This document shows, one piece after another, positions 10,122-19,774 of a stretch of DNA of 52,245 bases. The notes under the pieces are model-generated. The model had not been told where the DNA came from and ran no database searches. It saw only the letters and a program-made list of their open reading frames with translations. Source of the DNA: Candidatus Amesbacteria bacterium RIFCSPLOWO2_01_FULL_49_25. GTDB lineage: Bacteria; Patescibacteriota; Microgenomatia; CAZETR01; Amesbacteraceae. Both the position numbers and the translations under genes were made by a program. How positions within the stretch are numbered: position 1 is the stretch's first letter; the number at the start of each line of letters is the position of its first letter. The stretch is taken from the NCBI GenBank assembly GCA_001773725.1, contig MEXP01000001.1, positions 1-52,245 on the forward strand. Reading direction: 5' to 3'.

Positions 10122-10346
10122 TTACCCAAAATCAAATCGTCTATTTTTCCCCCGCTCAACACCCGGGCCCGACACCAAAGACAAGTCATCTCCTATTTCT
10201 ACCTGCCCGTTAGCCACCATTCCCCACATCCTCCTCCTTACTTCTGCCGATCTAACATTTAGCTCATCCGCCAATTCTCTAAACATTCCCCCCACATCAC
10301 TCACCGGGATGCGTTTAAGAATCTCGTTCTCAATCAGCAACTCCAT
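10122..10346 (-). CDS. Small hypothetical protein, possibly frame-disrupted
   Basis: 74 aa ORF; an out-of-frame SpoU-like tail follows directly. Confidence 0.4.
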   Translation of the reverse strand: MELLIENEILKRIPVSDVGGMFRELADELNVRSAEVRRRMWGMVANGQVEIGDDLSLVSGPGVERGKNRRFDFG

Positions 10347-10355
10347 GCCAAAATA

Positions 10356-10895
10356 CTACATCCCCTCCAAAATTTTGTAAACCACAACCGCTGCGGCCAC
10401 ATGCACATTCAAACTTTTATTTACCCCGTACATGGGAATTTCCACAATCACATCCGCCATGTCCAAAACCTCCTTAGAAATCCCCTCGGTTTCATGCCCA
10501 AGCACTAGAGCCACCGGCTGTAAATTTGAAATTTGAAGTTTAAAACTTAAAATTTTCGTCGACCTCGGATCCTGCTCTATGGCAATCACACATAATTCAT
10601 GACTCACTCTTCTTAATTCAACTATCGCCTCCCTAGCAGTATCAAAGTACCGCCAAGGCACCCATTCTTCCGTCCCAACAGCAGCCTTATGAATCCGCGA
10701 GCTGGGTGGCCTCTCTGTCCCCCCGCACAGTATTACTTCTCTGGCCGCTACCGCATCCGCCAAGCGAAAAATCGATCCGATATTATACGTATCCAGCACA
10801 TTATCCAAAACCAAATAAATCGGCTTTCGCTCAATCTTCTCCAGCTCACTTTCCGTCGGCTTCGTCACCCTCAACTGTTTGGCATTCATTCTCAT
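10356..10895 (-). CDS. TrmH/SpoU family RNA 2'-O-methyltransferase
   Basis: LDNVLDTYNIGSIFRLADAV, LVLGHETEGIS, KSLNVHVAAAVVVYK. Confidence 0.93.
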   Translation of the reverse strand: MRMNAKQLRVTKPTESELEKIERKPIYLVLDNVLDTYNIGSIFRLADAVAAREVILCGGTERPPSSRIHKAAVGTEEWVPWRYFDTAREAIVELRRVSHELCVIAIEQDPRSTKILSFKLQISNLQPVALVLGHETEGISKEVLDMADVIVEIPMYGVNKSLNVHVAAAVVVYKILEGM

Positions 10896-11203
10896 TATTT
10901 CATTCTACACTAACCCATAGTAAAATGCCCCTGTGACAGAAAATGACAATGTTCAAAAAGCTGCCAATTGTGCCGAACAGGGCCTTTTTTTAACACTCGT
11001 TCCAGTGGGCATCGTCGAAGCGCCTGCAGAAACTGTTCTGTTATTCGCCGGCCAAGTCGTACTACATATAATCAGGCCAGATATGTTTCCAGAACCTACC
11101 TTCACTACCTTTCACGCCGCATACCTATTTACCATGACCTGTCGAAACATGTACGTTGCCCGCTATTTGCCACATCTTATCATCAACAAAATCCTCAGTC
11201 ACT

Positions 11204-11401
11204 CTATCTTCCAACCCCCTGCTTAGACAGCATGCTGTTTTCCAGCCAATCTTGCACTCTCAACATTGCCTGCGCAAATATCACCCCGGCTCTATTCCAC
11301 CAACTAGCTTCCCCCTCCTCCACCCACCGCTTATCGCCCTCATCCTTTATAGCCACAATCCGCTTCCCCCTCAACTCATACCTGACGTTAGTCCACTCCA
11401 T
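11204..11401 (-). CDS. Small hypothetical protein
   Basis: 65 aa ORF starting 4 nt after the DsbA-like stop codon. Confidence 0.5.
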   Translation of the reverse strand: MEWTNVRYELRGKRIVAIKDEGDKRWVEEGEASWWNRAGVIFAQAMLRVQDWLENSMLSKQGVGR

Positions 11402-11404
11402 ATC

Positions 11405-12256
11405 TCAGCTTTGCGCGACATTCGCCCAAGAATTTTGATCCTCAAACAATTTGTCATGAAACTCCCAGAACTTTCCCTGATCCTTCGCACACTCTGCCGC
11501 CTCAGCCGCTTTTTGGGCATTTGGATGAATCGAAGACAGTGGGAAATGTTTATAAGCAAATAGCACCTTACTCCCGTAGTCTTTCAGCACCTGCTGGATT
11601 GTGGGAAACGCTCTCGAGCAAAACGGGCACTGAAAGTCCGAGTATTCCAACACCGTAATTTTGGCTCCGGTTGTCCCCCTGGTCGAAGCATTTCCCACAC
11701 TTACACTCGCCCTGGTTACCGTGGAAGCGGCTTTGCCCGATAACTCTTCGTCAATTATTTTCTTAAACTCATCATACGGATACGCTCCCGCTAGTAGTCG
11801 GCCATTTATAAAAAATGCCGGTGTCCCCTGCACCCCCAGTTTCCCCCCCTCATCCAAATCGGCCTGAACCGCATTCTTTTTCTCACCATTATTCATACAG
11901 CTCACCAGCTTATTTCCGTCAATACCCACCTGTTTGGCATAATCCTTCATCGCCTCGGCCAAATTTTTATATTTCGAAGGTGCTGGAGCCGCATTGCCCG
12001 CCTGTCCCGCCGAAACCCCGCTGGGTGCAGAGGGGGACTTTGCCTGTCCTCCCTGCTCCAAATACTTCACCTTAGTCCACAATGACCCCAATGCAAAAGC
12101 CGCTGCCACCAACAAAATTCCCATCACTGGTGCGCCCCTTTCCAACCAACTCTTCTTAAGTTCCATAGGTACGACTGAACCCTCGTGCTCTTCCACTGCT
12201 ACACTCTTTACTCTTCCTGCCATGCCGTCTCTTATACCACAAACGATAAATAACAA
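11405..12256 (-). CDS. DsbA-like thioredoxin-domain membrane protein, apparently circularly permuted
   Basis: C-half (LGVQGTPAFFINGRLLAGA, cis-Pro) precedes N-half (VLEYSDFQCPFCSRAF). Confidence 0.88.
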   Translation of the reverse strand: MLFIVCGIRDGMAGRVKSVAVEEHEGSVVPMELKKSWLERGAPVMGILLVAAAFALGSLWTKVKYLEQGGQAKSPSAPSGVSAGQAGNAAPAPSKYKNLAEAMKDYAKQVGIDGNKLVSCMNNGEKKNAVQADLDEGGKLGVQGTPAFFINGRLLAGAYPYDEFKKIIDEELSGKAASTVTRASVSVGNASTRGTTGAKITVLEYSDFQCPFCSRAFPTIQQVLKDYGSKVLFAYKHFPLSSIHPNAQKAAEAAECAKDQGKFWEFHDKLFEDQNSWANVAQS

Positions 12257-13189
12257 TCAATGACCTTCCTCCTCCAGCCACCTCTCACAGTCCAACGCCG
12301 CCTCGCATCCATAACCCGCAGCCGTAACTGCCTGACGATAGATGTAATCATGCACGTCCCCGGACACAAACACTCCCGGCACATTGCTCATCGTCCTAAA
12401 ATTATCCCCTTCCCTTTGGGCATAACCCCTTTCCCCCATATTTACCTTGCCTTCAAAAATCTTGGTCGCCGGGCTATGCCCAATCGCCACAAACAATCCC
12501 TCAGTCTGCAAAGTCTCTCCACTAGACAACACCACTCCCTCCACTTTATTTTCCCCCAGCACGTCTTTTACCTCGGCATTCCAGATTACTTTTATCTTCG
12601 GGTTAGCAAACACCCTGTCCTGCATAATTTTGCTCGCCCGGAAACTGTCTCTTCTGTGCACCATAACAATCTCCGTCGCATGCCGGGACAAAACCAAGGC
12701 CTCCTCCATCGCCGCATCTCCCCCCCCCACCACCACTACTTTCTTACCCTTAAAAAACGCCGCGTCGCATGTAGCACACGACGATACTCCTCTTCCAATC
12801 AATTTTTGCTCATTAGGCAGGTTCAGCCACTTAAACTCCGCCCCCGTGGCAATTATTACTGATCGCCCTGAGTAATTATTAACTCTAAAAGGTTTCACCC
12901 CAAAATCCACTTCCGTTGCGTTCTCCTCTTTAAACTCCACCCCAAATCTCTCCACTTGCTTTCGCATGTTAGCCATCAAATCCGGCCCTTGTATTCCCTC
13001 AGCAAAACCAGAAAAGTTTTCCACCAAAGTGGTAAGCATCAATTGCCCCCCCCACTTCTCCCCCGCAATCATCAGCGTCTTCAGCTTCGCCCGGGACGTA
13101 TAAATCCCCGCCGTCATCCCCGCCGGCCCGCTCCCAATAATGATAACGTCGTAAATATCACTCATCCTAAACCACGCCAGCCTTTGCAA
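12257..13189 (-). CDS. trxB: Thioredoxin reductase
   Basis: IIGSGPAGMTAGIYTSRA, CATCDAAFFKGKKVVVVGGGDAAMEEA. Confidence 0.95.
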   Translation of the reverse strand: MQRLAWFRMSDIYDVIIIGSGPAGMTAGIYTSRAKLKTLMIAGEKWGGQLMLTTLVENFSGFAEGIQGPDLMANMRKQVERFGVEFKEENATEVDFGVKPFRVNNYSGRSVIIATGAEFKWLNLPNEQKLIGRGVSSCATCDAAFFKGKKVVVVGGGDAAMEEALVLSRHATEIVMVHRRDSFRASKIMQDRVFANPKIKVIWNAEVKDVLGENKVEGVVLSSGETLQTEGLFVAIGHSPATKIFEGKVNMGERGYAQREGDNFRTMSNVPGVFVSGDVHDYIYRQAVTAAGYGCEAALDCERWLEEEGH

Positions 13190-13511
13190 GCAAACTCACA
13201 TACCCCGCTTTACCCGCAAACCCGATCTGCCGCGATACCTCCTGACCGTCCCTAAATAAAATTACCGTAGGGATACTCATTACCCCATATTTCGAAGCCA
13301 GCTCGGTCTCCGAGTCGACGTCCACTTTTGAAATTACGACCCTTCCCGCGTACTCATCAGACATCTGCTCCAGTACCGGCCCAGACATCTTGCACGGCCC
13401 GCACCATTCGGCCCAAAAATCCACCATCACCAATCTAGCCTTCGTCTTTTCATCAAAATCGGACCTTGTCAGGTTAATCGTCGCCACGCTCACCAATATA
13501 TCACCCTTCAA
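13167..13511 (-). CDS. trxA: Thioredoxin
   Basis: VDFWAEWCGPCKMSGPVLE, SIPTVILFRDG. Confidence 0.95.
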   Translation of the reverse strand: MKGDILVSVATINLTRSDFDEKTKARLVMVDFWAEWCGPCKMSGPVLEQMSDEYAGRVVISKVDVDSETELASKYGVMSIPTVILFRDGQEVSRQIGFAGKAGYVSLLAKAGVV

Positions 13512-14304
13512 GGGCCCGTATCAATCCCCAGACTATCAAAAGCCCAGCCCCAAAACACATCACTTGGACCACCATACTCCATTTATCAATCCTATGGTCA
13601 TGGTGCATCTCCGGAATCAAATCTGAACAGGCCAAATACACAAAACTCCCCCCGGAAAAAGCCAGCAGTTGGGGCAGCCACGGCTCAATCCAATCCCTCT
13701 GCCAATAAACCAAGAGAGCTCCAATCACAGACACTGCCGCCGATGCCACATTCACCAAAATAGTCTTCTTCGGACTCCATCCCCGGCCAAGTAACATCCC
13801 GAAATCTGCCATCTCATGGGGAATTTCATGCACCGCTACCGCTACACTAGTCACCACACCCATGCCAGGAGACACCAAAAAAGACCCCGCCATCACAATT
13901 CCATCAACAAAGTTGTGAATTGTATCCCCCGCAGTCAAAAGCCACGGCACCGTTTTACCATGCTCTGCATGTTCCTCGTGATGATGGTGATACCAAATCA
14001 AGGATTTCTCCAGCAAAAACAGCCACACAATTCCACCCACCACCCATCCCCAAACAGAAGCTGGATTCCCAGCCAACTCCACCGCCTCCGCCAATAGATC
14101 AAAAAACGCCGTAGACAAAATTACTCCTGCCGCAAACGACGTCAAAAGCAATACCTGATGATGCGTAAATTTCTGCTTCCTTACCGCCAGAATTATTCCA
14201 CCGGCCAGCGAGGCCACGCTTCCCACAAACGACCAAAACAATATCCGCCCCAGCATGACTAACGTACCAAGCCAATAATCTGAACTCCCAAGAGCACCCC
14301 CCAC
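13501..14304 (-). CDS. ZIP family metal transporter
   Basis: HNFVDGIVMAGSF, VAVHEIPHEMADFGMLL, His-rich loop HHHHEEHAEH. Confidence 0.9.
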   Translation of the reverse strand: MGGALGSSDYWLGTLVMLGRILFWSFVGSVASLAGGIILAVRKQKFTHHQVLLLTSFAAGVILSTAFFDLLAEAVELAGNPASVWGWVVGGIVWLFLLEKSLIWYHHHHEEHAEHGKTVPWLLTAGDTIHNFVDGIVMAGSFLVSPGMGVVTSVAVAVHEIPHEMADFGMLLGRGWSPKKTILVNVASAAVSVIGALLVYWQRDWIEPWLPQLLAFSGGSFVYLACSDLIPEMHHDHRIDKWSMVVQVMCFGAGLLIVWGLIRALEG

Positions 14305-14828
14305 ACCGCCATCACTACTTGATGCTCCCGTCGGCTAAATTCCCGAGCAAATATCCAATACCACCTCATATAATTCTTTTCAATCACCGCACCGATAAAC
14401 ATCCTCGTTGTCACTCCTAAGACCGCCCCCATAGCCAGTGGGCTCCCGGACGAGCTCACCACCCACACCCCGGCCACAGCCACCGCCAAACCCGTCAAAA
14501 TGTTATGCACCGGCAAATTTTTCCTCTCCCCTCGAGTCGCGACCAATAGATCCCACGCCCTTCTCACATCCCCCCCGGCCAAAAGCGTCTTTGCCTGATT
14601 CCCGATCTTGTCTCCCGGATCCGATATATACACATAAAATAGGTCATCAATATCCGGCAGGAAGTAGCCTATCACCCATCCCAAAAGCAGCAATCCGTTT
14701 CCTGCCCATGCTACATTTCTCCATTCATCCCACTCCTTCAGTTTAACTATCTCTCTCACCAGCCGCCAACCGACAATTCCCACAATCAGACTGCTCCTGA
14801 TCGCAAACTTCTCCCCCACTCTCCTCAT
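14259..14828 (-). CDS. Membrane protein of unknown function
   Basis: Multiple hydrophobic segments, 189 aa, overlaps the zip gene. Confidence 0.65.
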   Translation of the reverse strand: MRRVGEKFAIRSSLIVGIVGWRLVREIVKLKEWDEWRNVAWAGNGLLLLGWVIGYFLPDIDDLFYVYISDPGDKIGNQAKTLLAGGDVRRAWDLLVATRGERKNLPVHNILTGLAVAVAGVWVVSSSGSPLAMGAVLGVTTRMFIGAVIEKNYMRWYWIFAREFSRREHQVVMAVWGVLLGVQIIGLVR

Positions 14829-14860
14829 ATCTCAAAGTATTCCACAAAACCCACTCTCAA

Positions 14861-15130
14861 TCAATAACCCCCAGACTTCTTCCGCAGTTCCTTAACTTTC
14901 CACATAAACAGCGCCCCCCTGTTATCGGCATTCGCATCTATCACAAATCTTTTTGCCTGCTCCAACAATGTCCGGTCTTCGTTTTTAGCCATTTTTATAT
15001 ACAAAGACTTGTGCGCCTCGTCGTCCAACTCCTTCGCCAGCCTATAACCATAGTCCTGCCACTCCCGCGTCACATATTTGTTCGTCTCGGGCTTAGCCCG
15101 CTCGTCGAAAATTTGCTTCAATGATTTCAT
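14861..15130 (-). CDS. Hypothetical protein, 89 aa
   Basis: Overlaps end of pth; charged helical ORF. Confidence 0.65.
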   Translation of the reverse strand: MKSLKQIFDERAKPETNKYVTREWQDYGYRLAKELDDEAHKSLYIKMAKNEDRTLLEQAKRFVIDANADNRGALFMWKVKELRKKSGGY

Positions 15131-15593
15131 TTAAAACCCCCTCCAAGACTACTCTCTCCTCCGGCAAAAACTTTTGCAAAACATATGTCTCTCCATCCAC
15201 TGACACTGTCCGGTTATCAATCCCTATCCGTATTCTCCAAAAATCTTTGGTTTTCAAAGCATTTTCCACCGATTCTAACCCGTTATGTTCCATTGGCCCC
15301 CGCCCTTTCTGAATCTTATACTCCCCCAGTTTTATATCCAGATCGTCATGTGCCACCCACAGTTCACCCTCCGGCAATCCCTGCAATAACTTTCCCGATT
15401 CATTCATAAACACGCTTTTTGTTTTCACCAACCACAAATCTTCAGTCTTAAATACCAAGGCATCATAATGCTTCCTCCACCCATAATCACTATTTAGCCT
15501 CTGCGCCAACTTATCCACCAGCATCACCCCAGCGTTATGCCTTGTCGCAACATATTCCGCCCCCGGATTTCCAAGCCCAATAACCGCCCTCAT
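15093..15593 (-). CDS. pth: Peptidyl-tRNA hydrolase
   Basis: VIGLGNPGAEYVATRHNAGVML, VAHDDLDIKLGEYKIQKGRGPMEHNGLES. Confidence 0.93.
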   Translation of the reverse strand: MRAVIGLGNPGAEYVATRHNAGVMLVDKLAQRLNSDYGWRKHYDALVFKTEDLWLVKTKSVFMNESGKLLQGLPEGELWVAHDDLDIKLGEYKIQKGRGPMEHNGLESVENALKTKDFWRIRIGIDNRTVSVDGETYVLQKFLPEERVVLEGVLNEIIEANFRRAG

Positions 15594-15602
15594 AACCTCA
15601 TT

Positions 15603-16217
15603 CTACACGAGCGGTACGAACACATAGTACTCAAACCCCTCCCACTTCATCCCCTTGCCCCCCTTAACTCCTCTCATCAATCTCTCTCTCACTGGGACAA
15701 CAATTCGTCCTCCCGCCGCCAGTTGCTCAATAAGAGCCTCCGGTATCTCTTCCGCATCAGCCGCCACGATTATCCCGTCATATGGTGCATATTCCTTCCA
15801 CCCCTTCTTCCCGTCCCCAACACGTAATTCATAATTCATAATTCCCAATTCCTCCAAACTCCTCTTCGCCATTTCTATCAAGTCAGGCACGATGTCAATT
15901 GAATAAACCCTGTCAAATAACTTCGCCAAAATCGCCGTCTGGTACCCGCTCCCCGTCCCAATCTCCAATATTTTCAAATTTCGAATTTCAAATTTCAAAT
16001 TTTGCGTCAGAAGCTCGCACATCCGTGCAACTGTATACGGCTGGCTTATTGTCTGCCCATGTCCAATTGCTAGCGGCCGATCCTCATATGCCGCCCACCT
16101 CCATTCATTCGGCACAAATTCCGCCCGGTCAATTTCACCCATCGCCGCCAACACCCGCTGATCCTTCACTCCGTACATCCGGAGCGTCCCCAGCATTTCC
16201 TCCCAGGTTATCCCCAT
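15603..16217 (-). CDS. pcm: Protein-L-isoaspartate O-methyltransferase
   Basis: IGHGQTISQPYTVARM, LEIGTGSGYQTAILAKL. Confidence 0.92.
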   Translation of the reverse strand: MGITWEEMLGTLRMYGVKDQRVLAAMGEIDRAEFVPNEWRWAAYEDRPLAIGHGQTISQPYTVARMCELLTQNLKFEIRNLKILEIGTGSGYQTAILAKLFDRVYSIDIVPDLIEMAKRSLEELGIMNYELRVGDGKKGWKEYAPYDGIIVAADAEEIPEALIEQLAAGGRIVVPVRERLMRGVKGGKGMKWEGFEYYVFVPLV

Positions 16218-16221
16218 ACTC

Positions 16222-16560
16222 TCACTTCCCGACTTTAAGCAATATTTTGTCGGTCCATTGGGCCAAAACCGGCAACTTGATTGTCTCTCCTTGGTACGCC
16301 TTCACAGTCAATACCAACTGCAGTATAAACCCCGCAATCCAAATGAGCGGAACCAAAAACACCAAAATTACCGTCGCCCCAAAGACAATCGCCCCTACCC
16401 ATACTACCGCCGTCAGCAACAGAGCCTGAACCGCGTTCCATCGCACGGCCGAATTCTTCTCGACAATCAAAAAGACGATAGACGCTACCCAGCCCAAAAA
16501 CGGCGCATAGCATAGAGCCGAAGCCAAATTGGGAGATAGATTAGTTGTTTTTTCTGCCAT
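16222..16560 (-). CDS. Small membrane protein, DUF4870-like
   Basis: SALCYAPFLGWVASIVFLIVEKNSAVRWNAVQALLL. Confidence 0.65.
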   Translation of the reverse strand: MAEKTTNLSPNLASALCYAPFLGWVASIVFLIVEKNSAVRWNAVQALLLTAVVWVGAIVFGATVILVFLVPLIWIAGFILQLVLTVKAYQGETIKLPVLAQWTDKILLKVGK

Positions 16561-16566
16561 TATCTA

Positions 16567-18243
16567 TCACCGCCCTTCATAAGATAAAGTATACAACCTT
16601 TTTATTTCCGATATATCCGTAGCCTCCTCCGGCTTCTTCTCCCTCCAGCCCTCGAATCTGGGAAATCTCAACGCGTACCCGGAGGTGTGCATAGGGGATT
16701 TCGTAATCTCATCCGCCCGTATTTCCGCTACCAACCGAGGCTCCACCCAAAAATCACACTCCATCTGCTTACTCACCGCGTAGTTATCCGGTATGCTTTT
16801 GACCTTTAAGTTTTGACATTTAACTTTCAACTCCCTCCACTCCTCATCCGTCAGCCCTGTCCCCACCTTAGCCACAGTCAAATACTTATCGCTCTTATGA
16901 TCATACACACCGATCAAAAAATCTCCGATTCCAAATCCCGATCTCTTACCCTGTCCCACGTCATATCCCATCACTACCGCATCGATAGTATCCGCCAGAG
17001 TCGACTTATCGTAGCTCTTTTTATACTTAATCCAGTTAAAATTTCTCGCCCCGGCCGCGTAAATCCCATCCGATTTCTTGGCAATTATCCCCTCACACCC
17101 ATCCCCTATCGCCCTCCCAAAAAATTCCTCAATGTCTTTTGTTGATTCAGCTGTTTTTTTCGGCATTAATCTCACCGTCTTTCCAGGTATCACCAGCTCC
17201 TCCAGTCTTTTCCTCCTCTCGTCATACGTTTTATTGGTCACATCCATTTTCTCTGCCGCCAATACGTCAAATAAATAAATCGTCAGCGGAATTTTCCCCG
17301 CCATTTCAGTAATCTGGTACTTCCTCTTTCTCTGTACTGTCTCCTGAAAAGGCAAAAATCTTCCGTCTTTCCCCAAAGCAATCATCTCCCCCTCCACCAT
17401 GCAGTCATGCTTAATTTGTTTAGCCAACCCCTCCACCACGTCCGGATACATAGAAGTCACATTCTCCAACCCCCTGGAGAACAAACTAATCTTATTTCTC
17501 TGGACATGCGCCTGTATTCGCAGTCCATCAAGTTTGTACTCTAGTGCGCAACGACCATTTCTCTCCCAAATTTCTGCCGCGTCCTTTGCCCTTTCCGCCC
17601 GAGCCATGAGCACCGGCGTCCCGATTTCCGATCCCAGCTTTCTCGGTTTCTTATGCCTCACAATTTCGCTCGCGATCTCCCCCAAATCCGCTCGCACGTT
17701 ATACATCGACTCAATTTGTTGCCTCAAAGATTTATCTCCAGCAATCATCCAAGACAAACTGTCCAAAACCGTCATATCCGAAAACCCCGTCCGCAATTTC
17801 CCCAATATCATCTTCACCGCATACTTCGCCTCTTTCCCGCTCAAGTGATCAACCAATTCACCAATTAACTTCATCTTAAGTTCCTGACTCCCTCCCCCCC
17901 CCGCCTGGGCAATCTCAAGCAGCTTGTCATAAACCTCTTTTATCCCATGGTTCCTAATTCCTGATTCCTTATTCAGTTTCTCTGCCACCAATCCCAAATC
18001 CCCGAGTTTCTTAAAAAGTTCGTTTGCCCTCGGGCCTAGCGCTTTCAGCATCTGCTTGTCCGCGATGCCAAAATCGGGCGATTTATATGCCGGCCCCAAC
18101 CTTCCCTGGGTCATATAGGCCACCAATCTGGCATCTTCCAGGTTAGTTCTGGAAAACAATTCCGCCAAAATCCGCGTCATTTCCAGCCTACTCGCCGTCC
18201 CCTCCAATTTCTCAAGGTATTCCGCCAATTCCGCAAATCTCAT
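16567..18243 (-). CDS. ATP-dependent DNA ligase (archaeal/eukaryal type)
   Basis: Adenylation motif CALEYKLDGLRIQAH; GEGEMIAL-type motif; C-terminal SGYALRFPRFEGWREKKPEEATD. Confidence 0.93.
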   Translation of the reverse strand: MRFAELAEYLEKLEGTASRLEMTRILAELFSRTNLEDARLVAYMTQGRLGPAYKSPDFGIADKQMLKALGPRANELFKKLGDLGLVAEKLNKESGIRNHGIKEVYDKLLEIAQAGGGGSQELKMKLIGELVDHLSGKEAKYAVKMILGKLRTGFSDMTVLDSLSWMIAGDKSLRQQIESMYNVRADLGEIASEIVRHKKPRKLGSEIGTPVLMARAERAKDAAEIWERNGRCALEYKLDGLRIQAHVQRNKISLFSRGLENVTSMYPDVVEGLAKQIKHDCMVEGEMIALGKDGRFLPFQETVQRKRKYQITEMAGKIPLTIYLFDVLAAEKMDVTNKTYDERRKRLEELVIPGKTVRLMPKKTAESTKDIEEFFGRAIGDGCEGIIAKKSDGIYAAGARNFNWIKYKKSYDKSTLADTIDAVVMGYDVGQGKRSGFGIGDFLIGVYDHKSDKYLTVAKVGTGLTDEEWRELKVKCQNLKVKSIPDNYAVSKQMECDFWVEPRLVAEIRADEITKSPMHTSGYALRFPRFEGWREKKPEEATDISEIKRLYTLSYEGR

Positions 18244-18280
18244 GTGCCAATTCTATCCTATACTCTCACGCTCTTCTACT

Positions 18281-18463
18281 CTATTCTACGTACCCCGTCA
18301 TAAAAAAGTATCCAAACACCACCACCATCAAAAAAATGCACCCCAATCCGACACTTACCCAGCCGGATTCATATCGTGTCATTCTATAAATTCCCTCCCC
18401 CAAAAGCGACAAACCGAAAAACGTTGGCAAAATCAGCATCACATATAGTAGTTGAGCTTCCAT
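18281..18463 (-). CDS. Small membrane protein
   Basis: 60 aa with two hydrophobic segments. Confidence 0.5.
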   Translation of the reverse strand: MEAQLLYVMLILPTFFGLSLLGEGIYRMTRYESGWVSVGLGCIFLMVVVFGYFFMTGYVE

Positions 18464-18465
18464 AC

Positions 18466-19578
18466 TTACTTTTTAAGCGCATACTTAGCCGCTTTAGTTG
18501 ACCCTCTTTTGGTAATCACTCCTTTTTCAATAAGCGCCTTCAGCTCCCGCAAGATAGTGTCGTCGGACACCATAGGCAATATTTTCTTAGCCTCAGGCAT
18601 GCTCATTTCCCCATTGCTATGCAGATACTCCATCAGCTTCATCTGCCGCTCAGAAATTTGTACTTGCCTCCCCATCCTATGTTTAATTTTTATGTCAACG
18701 GACAACTCCCTTACCTTATCTTTAATCTTAGTTAATTCACTCGACAAAGCCCGGGTAAACACCGTTAGCCAAGGAGTCAAATCCCGCTCGGAAAGTACTG
18801 CAGATTGATTGGATACTTCCATCAGGCTTCCGAAATATTCCTCGGCATGTTTATCAAAATATTCTTCCAGAGCGAAAAATCTTCTAATATCATACCCTTC
18901 CAGATACAGCACCATCGTCGCAAATGCCCTAGCCGCCCGCCCGTTCCCTTCCACAAAAGGGTGCACAGCCGCCAGCACATAATGCGCTATCCCCGCTCTG
19001 ATCACCGGGTGCTCCTGCCGTCCTTTCCCACTGTTCAGCCATTCCAAAAAACTCGCCACCAACCCCGCCACTTCAGAAGACGCAGGCGGCCTAAAACCAA
19101 CTTCTCCCGTCACGGAATTTCTCAAGACCACTTGTACTTGTCGAAAGGCCCCCGCGTGCCCCACCTCCACACTCTTATCCACCACTAATTTGTGAATCGC
19201 CAGCAGCACTTCACTCGTATAATCCGCCAGCCCAGCTTCATTCTTTCCCGCCGGTTCCTGCATTGATTCTACATAATCCAGCACCTTCCGGTAATTTATT
19301 ACTTCCTGAACATCCCGCTCTCTGGCCACCACTCCCGCCTCACTCGCTTGATTTGGGTCATCCATCCCCCGATCCATAATCAGCTTCGCCTGCCCCAGCG
19401 TCAAATCATTCCCCTCCAATATCGTCCCGTAATGCACCGCCCTCAGCCTGGCTTCGTCACGAAATTTTGCTTCCCACGCCGGAACTATCGGGGCATTATT
19501 AATCACCTCCCGAGCCGCCTCCACCCACCCGATGTTCTTCAAAATCTCTGTCGTGATAGTATACTTAGGAACGTACAT
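18466..19578 (-). CDS. Fic family protein
   Basis: HPFVEGNGRAARAF; C-terminal winged-helix-like region. Confidence 0.93.
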   Translation of the reverse strand: MYVPKYTITTEILKNIGWVEAAREVINNAPIVPAWEAKFRDEARLRAVHYGTILEGNDLTLGQAKLIMDRGMDDPNQASEAGVVARERDVQEVINYRKVLDYVESMQEPAGKNEAGLADYTSEVLLAIHKLVVDKSVEVGHAGAFRQVQVVLRNSVTGEVGFRPPASSEVAGLVASFLEWLNSGKGRQEHPVIRAGIAHYVLAAVHPFVEGNGRAARAFATMVLYLEGYDIRRFFALEEYFDKHAEEYFGSLMEVSNQSAVLSERDLTPWLTVFTRALSSELTKIKDKVRELSVDIKIKHRMGRQVQISERQMKLMEYLHSNGEMSMPEAKKILPMVSDDTILRELKALIEKGVITKRGSTKAAKYALKK

Positions 19579-19774
19579 GGAAAAAAAGCGCGCGGCCCGA
19601 GTGCTAAGCTGCGTTAATCACGCTCCTCGCGACTTGCGAAAGCGAAAGCATTTGAGCAACAAAGCGAGGTAAGGGATATACGCAACCTCGTTGCGGATAT
19701 TCTACGGTAAATTTACGGTAATTGCAACGCAAATACCGACCGACATATCTTCGATATGGCGGGCATAAAAAGCA

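Noticed and set aside
10933-11226. 97-aa plus-strand ORF
   Set aside because: No recognisable motifs and it overlaps a minus-strand small ORF; not supported.
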